Shown here: positions 23,242 through 35,508 of the stretch, in pieces
Position numbering within the stretch: position 1 is the first letter of the stretch
Layout of the letters: each line of letters begins with the position of its first letter
Translations under genes and position numbers: made by a program
Source: Lycorma delicatula
Lineage: Eukaryota > Arthropoda > Insecta > Hemiptera > Fulgoridae
DNA: 64,000 nucleotides
Direction: 5' to 3'
NCBI RefSeq assembly: GCF_047948215.1
Contig: NC_134458.1
Span: forward strand, 138,678,536 to 138,742,535
The notes under the pieces: model-generated
Seen by the model: the letters and a program-made list of their open reading frames with translations, nothing else
What the model was told of the DNA's origin: nothing
Databases searched by the model: none

Positions 23242-23694
23242 GATAGTTTTGAAGTATGATTATGGAGAACAATAAAAAAAAAAAAAAAAAAAAAAAGAAA
23301 CAGAAAACGAGATAAATTAATGATAAAAATAGGAGACAGAAGAGTTTGATGAAGAATATAAGGAAGAAGAACACATCTTTGTTGAGACTTAAGCTATGTA
23401 GAAACTCTCATCATAGAGGGAAAAGTGAAAGGAAGAGGAGAAAGAAACACAAGGATGCTAACACAGTACAATAGGAAGAAAATAAGCTATCGGGTAGTAA
23501 AAGAAGATATTCAGGACTAAAAAAAAGGACATTCAACTGAAATCCACCAAGGATGTATAAAATTCTCAAAACTATTCTGCCAAACTTATTCCTTTCAGTG
23601 AATAAAAAGAATAAGTATATATATTCAATGAATGTAAATTAATAAAAAGTGAAATTAATAGAATGTAACATTATCTACAGTAAACATATTTCAT
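23242..23694. other. A-run and unrecognised sequence
   Basis: It begins with a poly(A) run (about 23275-23296). The next 250 bases are purine-rich and open in short stretches (for example GKVKGRGRRNTRMLTQ), possibly remains of another retroelement in plus orientation. No family assigned. Confidence 0.35.
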
Positions 23695-24040
23695 TCATTC
23701 ATTGTATTCTGCCAATGGGAAATGAATTGTATTCTTGCCATGGCTGATCTCCACTTGTTCCTGTCCTGTGCAAGTGTTTTTGTTTCCATATATTTTCCTC
23801 TTTTCACAACCCCATCAATCAACTGAAATCTTCTTCTTCCCCTTCCTCTCTTTCCATTCAGCTGCATCTATTAGTAAGCACTTTATTCTCATACAGTGTC
23901 CTAGGCAGTTCCTTTTCCTGCTTAAAATGGTATTTAACATATTCCTTTCCTCTTCTACTCTTCTCAACAGCTCCTTATTTGTTACTCTATCCTGCCAACA
24001 GATGTTTACCGTTTTACGCCACACCCACATCTCAAATGCC

Positions 24041-24738
24041 TCAATTCGCCATTTGTCTTCCTTTCTTAAAGTTCATGTTTCTGCACCATGTTTCCTTTTT
24101 ATTAATTTTCACCCCTAGATTCTCAAAAGCCTTATTTAGGTTGTTAAGCATTTCATTTAAGTTTGTTACACTTTCTACCAGCACCACCATGTCATCAGCA
24201 AATCGCATGCATTCTATTCTTCTACCACCTATTACCACCCCTCTTTTACCCTTCAAATCATTGTTGATGATTTCTTCTAGATAAATATTGAATAGTGTAG
24301 GTGACATGCAGCATCCTTGTCACACTCCCTTCCTGTTTCTATCTTTTGCATCGTCTCATTTCCTATTCTTACTTTTATTTTGTGGTTCATATACAATTCC
24401 TTCATAAGACTACCTTTCCAATCAATTCCTTTCTTTTTCAAAATTATCATTAATTTATCCTATCTTACTTTATCAAAAGCTTTCCCAAGATCTACAAACG
24501 CAACATACTCTTCTCTTTTATATACATCTTTCACCAATAATTCGAAGCAGTCGTATGGCATCCCTACTTCTAACTCCCTTCTAAAGCCATATTGTTTTTC
24601 TGTAATATTTTCATCCAATTTATTATACAACCTCCTGTTCAGAATTCTTAGTAAGAATTTTGCTGCATGCGAAATTAGACTAATAGTCCGGTGTTCTTCA
24701 CACTTTCTAACATTGAATTTCTTTGATAATGGCACCAT
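24041..24738 (-). pseudogene. Reverse transcriptase region of retrotransposon 2
   Basis: Frame 24738-24460 carries KCEEHRTISLISHAAKFLLRIL, KQYGFR and VDLGKAFDKV, the early RT motifs. Frame 24307-24041 carries SPTLFNIYLEEI and RFADDMVVL, the catalytic FADD motif. About 150 bases and a frameshift separate them. The 3' frame 24030-23815 encodes RVEEERNMLNTILSRK, a typical C-terminal phrase of these elements. Confidence 0.75.
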
Positions 24739-25190
24739 TATTGTATCCAGAAAGTCTGTAGGCTATCAACCCTCATCACATTTTTTATTGCACAGATGTA
24801 TCAATATCATTACCTCCTCCAGCTTTTCCATCAGCCATCACTTTCATGGCCATAATTACTTAATATTCATGAACTTGTGATCTTCATGAACTTTGTTCTC
24901 TTCTTCTATTCCTAGATCTACTCCCTCTGGCTTATCATTCAGTACGTATAAATCCATGATGTACTCTTCCCATATCTTTTTCACTTCATTCAGTTACTAT
25001 GTCCTTGTTCTTTGACTTCATCTGATGCACTGTACAACTTTTTCCATTTTTCTTGAATACAATTTCTGCAGCTTCTTTGTACATTAGCTCATACCTTCTT
25101 TTTCTTGTTTTTCTATCGCAGCACACTTTTCCTGTAACCACTTTTCTCTTACCATCTCAATTTTTGTTCTTAGTTTATTTTTCTTAGTTC

Positions 25191-26357
25191 TCAATTTTTC
25201 TTTCTATAGTTCCTTTTACCTTCCTCTGTCTGAATATTTTTCCATTTTCTCTTTTCATTCATTTTCTCTATCATTTCTTCACTGACACACTCCTTCCGTA
25301 TTCTTTCTTTGTTCTTAATTTCTACAGTTTCCTCAGCTGCTTCCTTTATACTGTTTTTCATGTTTAACCAATGATCATTCACACTCTCTGGCTCCCCTCC
25401 TGTTCTCGTTTTTTCCAGTTCGCTATTTTGCATCTCTTTGTTTCTTAGTTTTTCCAAACCATAAGCACTTAGTTTCTGACCAACTCTTATTTTCTTGAGC
25501 TTCGAGTTGATTTCTGCTACTACTAAGTTGTGACCAGAGTTTATATCTGCACCTGGACTAGCTTTTGCATTTTTCATAGTTCTTACAACTTCTTGTATGA
25601 GCTTGTAATCAGTTTGATACTTTTCTCCATCCAATCTCGACACCCATGTATATCTCCTTCTTTTATGATTTGCAAACATTGTGTTTCCCACTACCATATC
25701 ATTTTCCATACAGAATTCAACTAATCTGTTTTCTCTTTTGTTTCTATTACCTAAACCATATCTTTCTATTATCTTGCCTTCTTGTCCTTCACCAACCACA
25801 GCATTTTTCCTTTCATTTTCTAGTATATTTTCCAGCTTTCCATAATACTCCTCAACTTCTCCAGTAATTGTGGTGTTGACATATATACTTGAATTATTAC
25901 AAGATCTTTATCTCTACCTTCTATCCTTATCATCATTAGGTAATCATCAACATATTCCACCTTAATTACTTTTCCTACTGCTTTCTTATTAATACACAAA
26001 CTCCATTGCTACCACTTCTTTACCACCTGTACAAGTGGAAGTCCCTACTCGACATTTCTCCATTTCCTCCCCATCTCACCTTACTCATTCCAAGTACATA
26101 TAATTTATTTCTAATCATTTCCTGTTTTTATTTTCAAGCTTACCCTTTTGCATTAGTGTCAATACATTCCATGTTTCTACTCTTATCACATTTCCTGTTT
26201 TCTTTTTCATTTTTCCAGCCTTCCCTGCACAATTACCCTTTCCGTGTCCATACCTTATTCTTACTTCTTCATAAGCATGAAACCTTGTTGTATTCCCCTC
26301 CTGGAGATCCGAACAAGGGAAACGTATGCCTCCAAAATCTTTTACAAAAAGGTCCAT
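25191..26357 (-). pseudogene. AP-endonuclease region of retrotransposon 2
   Basis: The start near 26200 reads VIRVETWNVLTLMQKGKLEN, the first strand of the endonuclease fold. The long frame at 25799-25191 holds GNRNKRENRLVEFCMEND, RYTWVSRLDGEKYQTDYK and a degraded SGHNLVVAEINSK, where the catalytic SDH has become SGH. It then passes into the basic linker before RT. The two parts are in different frames. Confidence 0.7.
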
Positions 26358-26465
26358 ACCATGCCACAGTCAACTAAGGATATAGTTAAGGATCTTTAAT
26401 GTAGTGGTTTTCCATTGCCTTCTGCATTCCAGTGCCATTTATCTGGTGATTCATCTACCTGAATT

Positions 26466-26823
26466 AACATATACATTTATCAAAAAAACTAATCTAATAA
26501 TTTTTATAATACACCAGAAGCTACTTTGCCACTTTATTTTTTACAAATAAAACTATCATACTAATATGTCTACAAGACAATTATTTCATATATTATATTT
26601 AATAAAAGGAGACGTTTGAATATAAATCTGATAAATTAAGAAAAGAATAGTGTGTACATATGAAAGAATATTGGTGATCTAACAAACTAAAATTATTGTA
26701 TTATTCAGTGACTGAATTATCAATTTATATAGATTATAATACAGAAATAGGTAACGTTTTGCTCTAGCTGAATTTGAAAGCATTAAACTTGAGGTAGAGG
26801 TTCTGAAATATCTAATACAGAGC
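26466..26823. other. AT-rich spacer between transposons
   Basis: No gene or repeat recognised between retrotransposon 2 and the Tc1/mariner-like element. Confidence 0.4.
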
Positions 26824-27985
26824 ATTCAGAAAGTTACTGTGCACTAGAATTATGGAAGTGTAAAGATGAAGTTTTCTTAATTATTACTTTATAGAAACGG
26901 ATATTACAATAACTGGAATGTCTCGTAAGTATGCTGATGTTGCAGTTTTTAGTTCGTCAATCATGCATGGTTTGTTGTGATACACTGCAGGCCACAAACC
27001 TCTCGAGATGATTTGTTCACCAAAGAAATTTTGTAAAAAACTCATTGACCTGTTAGCTATGTGCGCTGTGGCGCCATGTTGTTGGATCAACCATGATTGA
27101 TTTCCACTTCTGTTAACTGACTAATGAGGTTTGTTAAATCAGAACAGTAATGGCCACTATTAACTGTATTTTAAAAAAAGATTGGACCCATAATACGTAT
27201 TCTACTTGTACCAACCTAGACTCCAATTTTCCCTTTGTATAATTCATGGGGGTTAGTTGTTGACCACAGTCGTGTCTTTTGTGAATTAATAAACCCTCCC
27301 AGATGAAACCGCACTTCTTGTGTAAAAAAGGTAATGTTGAGGATACCTACAGAGTTTTGGTCAATAAAATGTTTAAACCATTGACAATAATTTAGTCTTT
27401 TGGCATGATCTGTAGGTTTCAGTACTTGTATAAACATTACTTTGTAGGGTAAAAGTTTCAGTTCTTTTCTTACAGTTTTATCATAACAAGTTTGATATCT
27501 TAATGCTATGCTAATGTACACATTGACTTTTATGGACTTTTAGCCATAACATTCGAAATATCAAGCAGCTTCTGTTTGTTTAGTTTAGGTGGTCTTCCAC
27601 ATCGATCAGCGTCTTCAACAGAGCCTGTTACCCGAAATGTTTTGATAAGAGTTTGAACTACATTGCAATGAGGAACAGGAGTTTTTCAAAACTTTTCAGA
27701 AAACTTATGCCTCAGTAAGTTCGTATACTTGTCACGTTCACGAAAGATGTGATCAATGAGAAAAATGCGTTCATCTACCGAAAGAACCATTATGTTATTT
27801 GCAACTATTGATTCCGAACAACGAAGTGAAATAAAGCACATTCAATCACAATTCAACAATTGATGTCTTAGTTCATCAGTGAACAACGCCCAATGAACCC
27901 ACAGGGCAACCAACCTAATGCCAAAAACACAGAATGTACCACACGATTCTAAAGCATACTGCACAGCGACTTTCCAAACGCATTG
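26824..27985 (-). mobile_element. Tc1/mariner-superfamily DNA transposon with degenerate TIRs
   Basis: The left end has TTCAGAAAGTTACTGTGCACT, and the right end, reversed, has TTTGGAAAGTCGCTGTGCAGT, which are matching terminal inverted repeats. Between them lies one transposase in minus orientation. The size of about 1.16 kb is typical for a mariner-like element. The exact boundaries and TA duplication are not certain. Confidence 0.7.
26887..27790 (-). pseudogene. Transposase of Tc1/mariner-like element, catalytically dead
   Basis: The ATG at 27790 opens an HTH domain (SVDERIFLIDHIF, TGSVEDADRCGRPPKL). The DDE domain follows at 27521-27216 (AKRLNYCQWF, ITFFTQEVRFHL) and 27090-26884 (IQQHGATAHIANRS, SRGLWPA). 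The first catalytic Asp, normally in TDE, is Gln (TQE). The second, normally in QQDGA, is His (QQHGA). The stretch with the third acidic residue after GLWPA is deleted. Frame breaks occur around 27670 and 27130. Such an enzyme would have cut and pasted the element at TA sites. Confidence 0.75.
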
Positions 27986-28822
27986 TATGTTGGATGTATT
28001 TTATATTACAACAATTTTACGTAACTAATGTGAAAAACTTGACTTATCAAAAAATTTAAACAGTATATTAATGAGATAACTCTGTGAAACCGTAGTGATT
28101 AAACAAAATGTAACACTAGATTATGATTGTCAAAAATAATTTTAAATTTCTCACCCAATCGATTAGAGTAGTTACAAAAGTGGCATTGTATATTTCAATC
28201 ATGTACAATGCGTACAAAAAAAATAAAAGCTTGCTTGCACGAGGCAGACAGTTACTGTGTGTGCAGGACATTATATTACTCTTTTCTCATAGCATTGGGC
28301 TCATTCAATTCTGCAATACAGTGTGTATAACTATTTTCATAAATAGCAAAAATTCTTTCCACATTTAGAATTTATTATCATTTTAGCGTACTTATATATA
28401 TTTCTTACTGTATACAGTACAAAATCAAATAGTTTTATTCTTGTGTTAATAAATAAATTACAGTGTCCAACAATGAAAATGTTTTGAATTCAAAAATAGC
28501 TTATTCTTCTTATGTATTTTTATCTCCTGAATTCAAACATCACCATAAAGATGACTGATTAGCTCTTGGTTTGGAGATACAATGACACATATTTACCTGA
28601 CAATGACATATTTTTACCTGATCTAATTTTTAGTTTGGGAGTAAGTTTGTTTTTGGAGTTGTCACATCTGTTAAATGAAAAAACACAACGTTATCCAGCT
28701 ATTTGTACATTACAAACATTATTACTGTTGCTGTGACTGAGTTTCATATTGTTTGTGTTGTAATTAGAGCAGAATTTCTGGTTTTCGAGTGCTTTTGAAG
28801 TGAAAAATTTGTTAAATCAAAA
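27986..28822. other. No gene recognised
   Basis: AT-rich. A frame at 28123-28368 (+) has no recognisable family. A region of mixed composition at 28540-28820 lies directly upstream of the next pseudogene and may belong to it. Confidence 0.4.
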
Positions 28823-29600
28823 TGCCACAAAAATTTGTAAATTCAGTGAATAAGTTTTCTTACATTTGTGGTAAAATAACATTTTCATCAGAGAAACCCA
28901 ATCTGACACCTCTAGTGAAGACTGCCTATCAGCATTATTTTGGTATGAAGATAGTGGACCAGGATAAGTCATGGGCTCCACATTTATGTTCCAACTCTTG
29001 ATCAGTTATACTACGAGAATGGCTAAAAAATAAAAAACGATCTATGGCTTTTACTATGCCTGCTATACATAACTGTATACTGTATACTGTATATATAACT
29101 GTATATATTTACATAACTGCTATTTCTGCTTGACTCTACCTATAAAGGCAGTACTGTCAATGAAGAAGAGAACAGTTCAATACCCTAATCTTCCATCTGC
29201 TATTCGACCTAGTACACATTCAGATAGTTTATCAGTTCTTATTCCACCCCAAAATTAGAAGCTTGAAGTAGAAAATGAAGACAGTGTGGAAGAAGAAGAA
29301 CTCATCAAGCCTTCCCATCCCATGACTCTGATTTTGACAAAAAAGATGATAAACCGCACAAACTGAGTCAAGCGGAATTGAGTGATCTCATTCCAAACCT
29401 TCATTTGTCAAAGGAGAAGGCAGAACTTCTAGGGTCAAGACTACAGCAATGGAATGCCAAAAGACAATGATCTCATGAAGCCACCACATGATTCTCTTCA
29501 GACCCAACCAACTGCCAGGTATTCTTTCATCAATTAAGAACTCTTAGAATGTAACTGTCATTAAAAAAAATGTCAAATGAACTTTCTATGTTGGTATATG
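28823..29600 (+). pseudogene. Decayed copy of a widespread insect repetitive protein gene
   Basis: The start MPQKFVNSVNKFSYICG continues as LTPLVKTAYQHYFGMK and DKSWAPHLC, a Cys-rich N-terminus of a protein found in many copies in hemipteran and other insect genomes. Later pieces in other frames are VQYPNLPSAIRP and LSKEKAELLGSRLQQWN. Stops and frame changes occur between them. The family's function is not known to me; its copy number suggests association with a transposon. An intact member is several times longer than any open piece here. Confidence 0.55.
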
Positions 29601-30336
29601 TAATTAAAATGTATCGTTTTCTCTTAATCTGTTAAAATAAAATACTTTCACCTATTGTATATCACATAAACTAGATCTAATAAAAATTTTCTTTGTCATA
29701 TTCATTTTTCTCAACCCAAAATTAGTAGATTTGACTCATGAAGTGAAGGAAACATTAAAATAAAGTTATTTGTTGGGCAGTGTTATCATTAATGATCAGA
29801 GATTTAAAATGAAATATGTGTTTGTGACATAATTATAAAAACTTTTATTTTTAATAAATCATTCTGAAGACTTAAAAGATATATAATTATTCTACTTTCT
29901 CTTGGCAGAAATCTTTTAAAATAATACATTTCAACATCTATAATGAAGCCTATGTTATTATTTATGTATCAACACAATAGAATATTTTTATTCCCATAAT
30001 TTTAAATAATACAATTTAATAATACATATTAAAATCAAATTTATTTATTATTTTATAGAGTTATTTAAATTTAGACTATAGTGTACATCACAAAAGAAAA
30101 AACGTATCTTTGATGAGTTATATCATAGAAAATCACTTTCTGTGAAAATTAAATTTTATATCATATTAACTTTATCCTTTTCTGAGTTATTTCATAAAGA
30201 GATATAATTAAATCATTTACATTTCATAATGTTGTTAAAATACATTCAGTGAAAAATTTCTACCTTCATCAAGATCCCAATTTTTTCCCGAATGTGTACA
30301 TTTCAATCTGTTCAACTACTGAACAATAAATAAGCA
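29601..30336. other. AT-rich DNA, no gene recognised
   Basis: No coding or repeat structure recognised. Confidence 0.5.
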
Positions 30337-30480
30337 ATCCCCGCCCTGAGGCCAGTGAAATTAAGATCATATGTATGACATGTAAATGAGGTTTAGTCTT
30401 GTGCAGACTCAGGCCGACCATTCCTAAGGCGTGTTGTTAATTGAATCCCAACTACCAATGATTACCACTAAGCGTTTCGG
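30337..30480 (-). mobile_element. SINE family A fragment (copy 4)
   Basis: Contains the middle part of family A in minus orientation (TAGTCTTGTGCAGACTCAGG, GACCATTCCTAAGG, GTTAATTGAATCCCAAC). Head and tail are missing or heavily degraded. Confidence 0.65.
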
Positions 30481-30669
30481 GAGCAATGTTAGATTACCTG
30501 AGAAACACATTGCAATGGTTTTATCCAAATTTAAATTTAGATGGTTACAATCTATTCAGTGAATAATTTTCTGAATTCTATATATACATATATATAAAGA
30601 GTAAGTATTTACATTTTTATATATAATTCGTTAACAAATTTATGTGTTGAAGCTGCACTATCGAAAAAA

Positions 30670-31572
30670 TGAGGTGTTTTTTACTTCCTTGTACGAAGCA
30701 AAGGAAGTATTGTCGCGAAAAATTTCGGTTTTCATATTTCAACGGAAATAACCATTTTAACCATCCTGAATCCATTTTGACTAGTTTCATCATGACGTCT
30801 CTATGTACATCTATTGGTCAGTTGGAGCAGAATAAAAAAAGATCACTGCAATCCATCCATGTATTTTAATTATATATTTAATAATATATATATTTTTGAA
30901 ATTACAGAATTATGTACACCAATAGTCTGGAAATTGGTATTCAGCCCAATTTTTACTTCCTTATATGAAGTAAAGGAAGTATTGTGATTGTGAAAAATTT
31001 CAGTTTTCATATTTCAATGGAAATATACATTTTGACCATCCCTGAATCCATTTTGACTTGTTTTGGGGTGACGTCTGTACGTACATATATATGTATCTCG
31101 CATAACTCAAAAACGATTAGCCGTAGGATGTTGACATTTTGGATTTAGGACTGCTGTAACATCTAGTTGTGCACCTCCCTTTTTGATTGCAATAGACTGG
31201 ACCAAAATCCAAAACAAATTTGATTTTTGACTTTTCCTTAACTACAGTAATAAGCCCTCATTGAGAGCTTTTTAACAATATATAAGTAGTATTTATTTTC
31301 AATAGTTCCAGAGTTATAGCCAAATAAGATTTTAATTAATGAAATATTTGGATCAAGGAAAAGCACATCGGTTCGATTTATTAATAATTATTAATCTCGG
31401 ATTGTAAAAAAATGTTCACGATAAATAATAACAATAAAAATATATATATGAAAAAATATCAGAAGTTATTAATTAAATAAAATTTTATGTACTTTTCATT
31501 TTAAAAAAAAATGTGTATATGTAATTTAATAGGAGTACAAGGAAGTCATGTGATGTCTACATCAGATTTTTT
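30670..31572. repeat. Interspersed DNA-transposon-like repeat with ACTTCCTTGTAC ends
   Basis: Starts with TACTTCCTTGTACGAAG (30690-30710), repeated in variant form at about 30955. It ends with GTACAAGGAAGTCATGTGATG and CATCAGATTTTTTG at 31533-31572. Internal sequence (CCTCATTGAGAGCTTTT, AGTTATAGCCAAATAA) recurs at 50520-50820. Non-coding; the inverted ends suggest a MITE-like family. The nested start repeats suggest a partial duplication. Confidence 0.65.
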
Positions 31573-32744
31573 GTAATTACGACCTAATTTCTATAGGCTT
31601 TTTTTAATAAATTAAAATACTGAAGAGTAATTTTTTAAAAATAACAAAGTTTATTATGATACAGCCCTAAAATGTTTAATTTAAAAGTTCACTTTTTTTT
31701 TAATTAAAAAATAAATATTTTTTGTTACCACAGATCGTTGGAGTGGGATGGGTAAATAATTTATATAATAGTTTGAACCCCTATATATGTGTGGAAAATA
31801 TAGTTGCGAAAAACTCCTATTAACTACTTTTTTGAAGTAAGATACGAGTATAGCTAAACAAAAAAGAGTATATAGTCATTTTTTGGGGAGGGGGTGAATA
31901 TAAAGTAAAAATGTTTAGCAATTTGTGATCTTGATAAAAAAAAACTTCAACCTTTGTAAGAAAACGTTTTTGCTTAAGTGTCTCAGTTAAGATTTAAATT
32001 TTATGTCGGCCAAAACAACCACCTTTTCCAGATTTTGCAAAAGTTTAATACATTTTTTTCCCTGCTAAGACATTATCTGTCTACCAGATTTGAAGAAAAT
32101 CGGTAAACAGAATCCATAGTTATAAGACAGGCCAACATAGTACATACCCACAATCATCCGTCTGACAAAAATAAATTTTTTGACTTTAGCACTGGAGTAA
32201 AGCGTTTTTTTCGCAGATTATTTACAATTTATTTAATTTTTTTTTTATTTGTTAAAAATATATTTTTTTAAATGTCTTCTTAAGGCACAAAAAGTTAAAA
32301 AAGACCAATTTTTTAGATTTTTTTTTAATCGATCTACACCTATACTATACGTACTTTCCGATTTATCTGCTCGTATGCTACTTTCCCGTTATAGCTGTAA
32401 CAGCATATATCGCTACAGCCAGGAAAATAATACATCCTATTAACTGCATGAAAACCAATTTGTTCTCATTGTTCCCAACTAATTTAGATATACTTGAACC
32501 AGGGGTTTTCCGGTTCGTGCATTTTTCAATTAATTAGTTACAAATGGCTATTTTTTATAAAATTAAGACATGATGCATTAATTAATTCCGTCCAATGATG
32601 CATTTATATGTTTACTAATTTTGACATATTCTCCACATAACTGACTTTTTCAGCCTTGAATTCCTGTATTCGGAACTGAAAAATTTTAATTTACTTCTCC
32701 ATCTTCTTCAATTTTTTTTTACCGATCTTTGGAAGACATGTTAG
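31573..32744. other. Probable old interspersed repeat, unclassified
   Basis: Contains stretches such as CAGATTTGAAGAAAATCGGT and a G-rich segment near 31880-31900, which look repeat-derived. No second copy was found in this window and no gene is present. The frame at 32249-32443 is not supported as coding. Confidence 0.35.
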
Positions 32745-33120
32745 GGTATTACTTTCGGTCGCACGGTGGGAGTGTGAGATGAAAATGAGTTTTCTTTACG
32801 TTTTGAGGTATGAAGAATACGAAAATACCATTCACTTAAATTGGCGTTTCCTTTTATATTTATAAATTTATATATATTTATTTAGGCCAGAGTACAAAAT
32901 ATGTGGCTCGAAAATCTTCAAAACTACTTCATCAATTTCATATAAATTTAGATATGCTATAATAGTGTATCTGAAGTTGTGCATGTGAAAATTTAATGAA
33001 AATTGATTGAATCTCTTGAGTTTACGCTCAGTTTAAGGTCAGAAATATTTGAGCGGGGCAATTTAGAAGAGTGATTCGTTATTTTGAATTGAGAAGTGTA
33101 TTTTGCGTTGCGTACGCTGA
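32745..33120 (+). repeat. Interspersed repeat shared with 43170-44040
   Basis: The segment TACGTTTTGAGGTATGAAGA, ACGAAAATACCATTCACTTA and TCGAAAATCTTCAAAACTAC recurs at 43190-43320 in the same orientation and at 43800-44000 inverted. Non-coding, family unknown. Confidence 0.7.
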
Positions 33121-33740
33121 CATTTTAGTGAACTTATTGATTTAGTCCTTCAGCTGATTGTTGGTTGATACCTTTGTATAGATACTTATCAAAGGGCTTC
33201 CTATAGATGCGCATTACCCACCCAGTGACCTGATTGAAGCTTCCAAATCTTTAATTACCGTAAATGAAGAGCACAACAGAGTTCTCCAGCTTTTTTTGCT
33301 TGAAAAAACAAAAAACTGGAACTTTGTTGGTTTTTTTTAGAACAAAACTTTTTTTGTTTGAAAAAAACATTATTTTTGTTTTATTATAATTGTCTTTGAA
33401 GCTTAAAAAGTAATCTTTTATAGCACCTTATTTTACTTTTTGATTTATCGTTAATTATATTTTATTCATTATGATTACTAGCTATTCCTTACATTTAGAA
33501 CTTAATGGTATTTCATTAAAAGGTGGGTACTTTACTTGAATAATTTCACATTACTTTTGAGGTAAAAATAGATAAAGTAGTATTATTATACTTTCGAATT
33601 AAGTACTTCTGAAGAGGCCTAAAATCGCAAAATATGTAAAAAAATCTCAGAAAATAGACAAAAGAACTTTTTAGTTATCTATTTGGTAAATTACAATGTT
33701 GTAATTTTTATTTTAGTTTTTTTTTGTTTTTTTAATTTTT
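33121..33740. other. AT-rich DNA, no gene recognised
   Basis: Nothing supported before the split SINE at 33741. Confidence 0.4.
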
Positions 33741-35508
33741 TTAGCCTCTGGGGCCATCGTTAAATACTGTAACAAGACCGGTATAGCGGACCTGAGTAAT
33801 GGATTCCTACCAATTACTATGAAAGTAAAAATTAATATAACTGAGAGAATCCAAAAAGGGACAAAAAGGAGAACCCTTTTTGTAAAGAACAGGCCCGTTT
33901 TACAATTGTCTTTTGTTATACTGCCCGCTAACACACAACGCACACCTGTTGTACGGTAAGAAGAGACCAGGCTTGGAATGCATGGGAAAAAGCCTCAGTC
34001 GATTCTTCTCACGCTTCGAGTCCGCTTCGTTGAGTCCGGTCCTACAGATAAAGAGGCTAACAGTATAAATAGCCTAGTAAGACCAGCTAAAAATGAGTTC
34101 GGCGAAGTTCCGCTAACCAGTCTACGAGGCGTTACGACGTCGACCCCGCAATGGCAGTTCTGCGAGGAGTTCAGCGAGGAGAGGCTGCGAGTTGTGTGGA
34201 GTCGTGTAAGTTCGGCAGAGAGTTCTGCGAGCCAGTCTAGCGAGACGTACGACAACGGTCCAACATCGAGAGTCACAGGTGTGTGAGTCTGCGAGATGAG
34301 TATGCGAGGCGTTAGTCCAGCGAGGAGAGTATCCAGTTCGATACGATTAAGGTAACGCTACGAGTAATTTAGTAATCAAGAAAATACTATCGGTGAGTTA
34401 CAGTAAAACTATAAATGTATAACCAAAAGAAATAATGCAATAGACTTCATTTATAAACTGTTAAGATAAACAACAAAAGGGATTTGCAAGTGAATTTTAT
34501 AAGATGTTTGTTAGTGTAAGACAATTGGTTAAAACTAGCGTTTCTTTTGTAAATGGGTCTGAATATTAGTTTTCTATTTATATATCTGGGATAAAATCCG
34601 AACGATTATTTATTTTGAACTCTGTCTTATGTGTAATCTGTATTTACTTATTTACTAATGACATTTATCACTATTTGATGTGTAATATCTTAATTATTCT
34701 TTGTTGATTACGCTCTGTATTTTTCTGTTTTTATGTCATGCTTACTGTTTTGATTATCTTATGTTTTATGTCATGTAATTATCGTTTACTGCTATTATCC
34801 TGACTATTATTGTGGTTGTAATTACTATATTAATATTTGTGTTCATTAAATGTTTTATTATTATCATTATTTTTTTTTTTATGATTATGAACAGATTCAT
34901 AATTTGCATGTATTATTATATATATGTAAAATTTGCTATTCATTTGTAAGATGGTGGTCTGATTTTCATGCCGCAAGTTCGTTTCTTGAATTATGTATTT
35001 TTTTTATTTTTTGTGAATTGTGACTTGAAATTCTAATTATTATTTCCATTGTTGTGAATTTATAATTTATTATTAGTATTGTATTCCGAGTTTTATGTAT
35101 TTTAAATATTGTTTTTATTTTAATTTATATGTAATTGTTGACTTTAACTACTGTAATGATTTTGTGTAATATTGTGCAACATTCGAAGGTTTCATATAGC
35201 TGTTCTGTTGCACGAACAAAGCAAACAAATTATTATTATTATTATTATTATCACCATTGTTATTATTATTAATTTGCCTGGTTGTAATTTGAACATTTTA
35301 TACCAATAAACTATAATTATATAAATATTATGAATTGTTAACCTCTCAATATCCTGATCGAGCCGTGCGGAACCCACATGCGACAATATATTTCTTTAGA
35401 AGATGATATGGAATGACAATTTTGTAGCGTGTGAAAATTCCATGCCTGATCGGGATTCCAACCCGGGACCTCTGGATGTAAGGCCGAGACGCTAGTGTTG
35501 TAATACAT
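33741..35508 (-). mobile_element. SINE family B copy 2, split by a 1.6-kb insertion
   Basis: The tail (GCCTCTGGGGCCATCGTTAA, 33744-33763) and the remainder (AGAAGATGATATGGAATGAC to the head with GGGATTCCAACCCGGGACCT, 35388-35508) are contiguous in family B copy 1. The two halves here are separated by 33768-35385, which therefore inserted after the SINE did. Confidence 0.75.
33768..35385. mobile_element. Possible solo LTR (TG...CA, 1.6 kb)
   Basis: The segment begins TGTAACAAGACCGG and ends CACATGCGACA, the TG...CA form of LTRs. It is inserted in a SINE. Flanking pentamers AATAC and ATATA (or AATAT if shifted one base) give at best a degraded target duplication. It has a GC-rich 5' third with many GCGAG repeats and an AT-rich remainder with an ATT repeat at 35230-35250. 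No gag or pol is present. Frames on both strands at 33978-34286 are an effect of the GC-rich section. A non-LTR origin is possible. Confidence 0.45.

Larger units (their letters stand above)
23695..26465 (-). mobile_element. APE-type non-LTR retrotransposon 2, decayed
   Basis: A minus-strand element with a 5' UTR near 26360-26465, endonuclease at 26357-25191, a linker, RT at 24738-24041 and a 3' region to about 23700. The same general family as retrotransposon 1 by domain order and phrases, but clearly a different subfamily. Multiple stops. Clade uncertain, as for element 1. Confidence 0.8.

Noticed and set aside
24317..24880. Plus-strand 187-codon frame
   Set aside because: Antisense shadow of retrotransposon 2, which has clear RT motifs on the minus strand.
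30669..30869. Plus-strand frame at the start of the ACTTCCTTGTAC repeat
   Set aside because: Lies in a non-coding interspersed repeat present in other copies without an open frame.
33978..34286. Antisense pair of frames of about 100 codons
   Set aside because: GC-rich part of the TG...CA insert with repeated GCGAG units; neither translation resembles a protein family.
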